Assembly: GCA_903831925.1 (NCBI GenBank)
Contig: CAIKZV010000102.1
Location: 1 to 5,969, forward strand
DNA: 5,969 nt
Direction of reading: 5' to 3'
From: an uncultured Burkholderiales bacterium
Lineage (GTDB): Bacteria > Pseudomonadota > Gammaproteobacteria > Burkholderiales > Burkholderiaceae_E
Shown piece after piece: positions 5,776 through 5,969 of the stretch (the stretch's first letter is position 1; each line of letters begins with the position of its first letter). The notes under the pieces were generated by a model that saw only the letters and a program-made list of their open reading frames with translations, was not told where the DNA came from and did no database searches. The translations under genes and the position numbers were made by a program.

Positions 5776-5969
5776 TCAGTCGAGCTTGACGCCCACCGCA
5801 GTCGCTTCGGCGATCCAGATCGGCGCAACCTCGCGCCACATGCGCAGTGCGTCTTCCCGACCTTTGGTGGCATCCGGAATCGCGAAGTTCTCGCGCAACT
5901 GCTTTGCGCGCGGCGTGTCATTGCCATCGACCGCCACTTTCGACAGCTTCTCGAGAATGTCGACCGGCA
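5776..5969 (-). CDS. C-terminal part of a probable Bug/TctC-type solute-binding protein
   Basis: On the minus strand a frame enters from the right edge and runs 64 complete codons to TGA at 5778-5776 without a stop; the 5' part lies outside the window. It reads VDILEKLSKVAVDG, then TPRAKQLRENFAIPDA, and ends REVAPIWIAEATAVGVKLD. The layout of a helix before a 'D-x-P' type step, a short linker and a final helix ending W-x-(x)n-GVKLD recalls the C-terminus of Bug (TctC-like) periplasmic receptors, which bind carboxylates for tripartite tricarboxylate transporters and are very abundant in betaproteobacteria. I rely on remembered family patterns with only 64 residues, so the assignment is moderate and the ligand unknown. 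It converges on crtC and is probably not part of the photosynthesis operon. Confidence 0.55.
   Translation of the reverse strand, partial: PVDILEKLSKVAVDGNDTPRAKQLRENFAIPDATKGREDALRMWREVAPIWIAEATAVGVKLD

Overview
This window is the reaction-centre and antenna core of a purple-bacterial photosynthesis gene cluster. All but one gene lie on the + strand. In order they are the 3' end of bchZ (BChl synthesis), pufB, an extra β-like antenna gene, pufA, pufL, pufM, pufC and crtC (carotenoid 1,2-hydratase). A truncated, convergent minus-strand gene at the right edge looks like the C-terminus of a Bug/TctC-type periplasmic binding protein. High GC, the bchZ-puf-crtC order, a tetraheme PufC lipoprotein, a PufL C-terminus resembling Rubrivivax-type sequences (recalled, not aligned) and a Bug-like neighbour suggest a betaproteobacterial phototroph of the Rhodocyclales/Burkholderiales kind. 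The organism cannot be named from the sequence alone.

Layout. Positions 1-344 hold the bchZ 3' end. Positions 345-489 are a 145-bp leader with no convincing gene. Positions 490-1101 hold the antenna genes pufB, β-like and pufA. Positions 1102-1226 are an intercistronic region with competing hairpins next to a T5 run. Positions 1227-4644 hold pufL, pufM and pufC; pufM and pufC overlap by one base (TAATG). A perfect 11-bp hairpin separates pufC from crtC, which ends at 5682. A short convergent gap with another hairpin precedes the minus-strand gene.

How the genes work together. PufB and PufA form the LH1 ring around the PufL/PufM reaction centre, which carries out light-driven charge separation. 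The tetraheme PufC re-reduces the special pair from the periplasmic side. BchZ helps make the bacteriochlorophyll and CrtC the carotenoid of the same complex.

What stands out. (1) PufM is about 120 residues longer than usual because an OmpA-like domain is fused in frame to its periplasmic C-terminus; the Asp that normally binds diaminopimelate is Ser. (2) A 74-residue protein between pufB and pufA aligns with LH1 β at fixed spacing but has Gln where the BChl-ligating His should be. (3) PufC has an Ala/Ser/Gly-rich C-terminal tail. (4) LH1 α lacks the usual Trp 11 residues after its ligand His. Together these suggest an RC-LH1 complex with unusual periplasmic attachments and possibly a non-standard antenna ring. 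That last step is inference.
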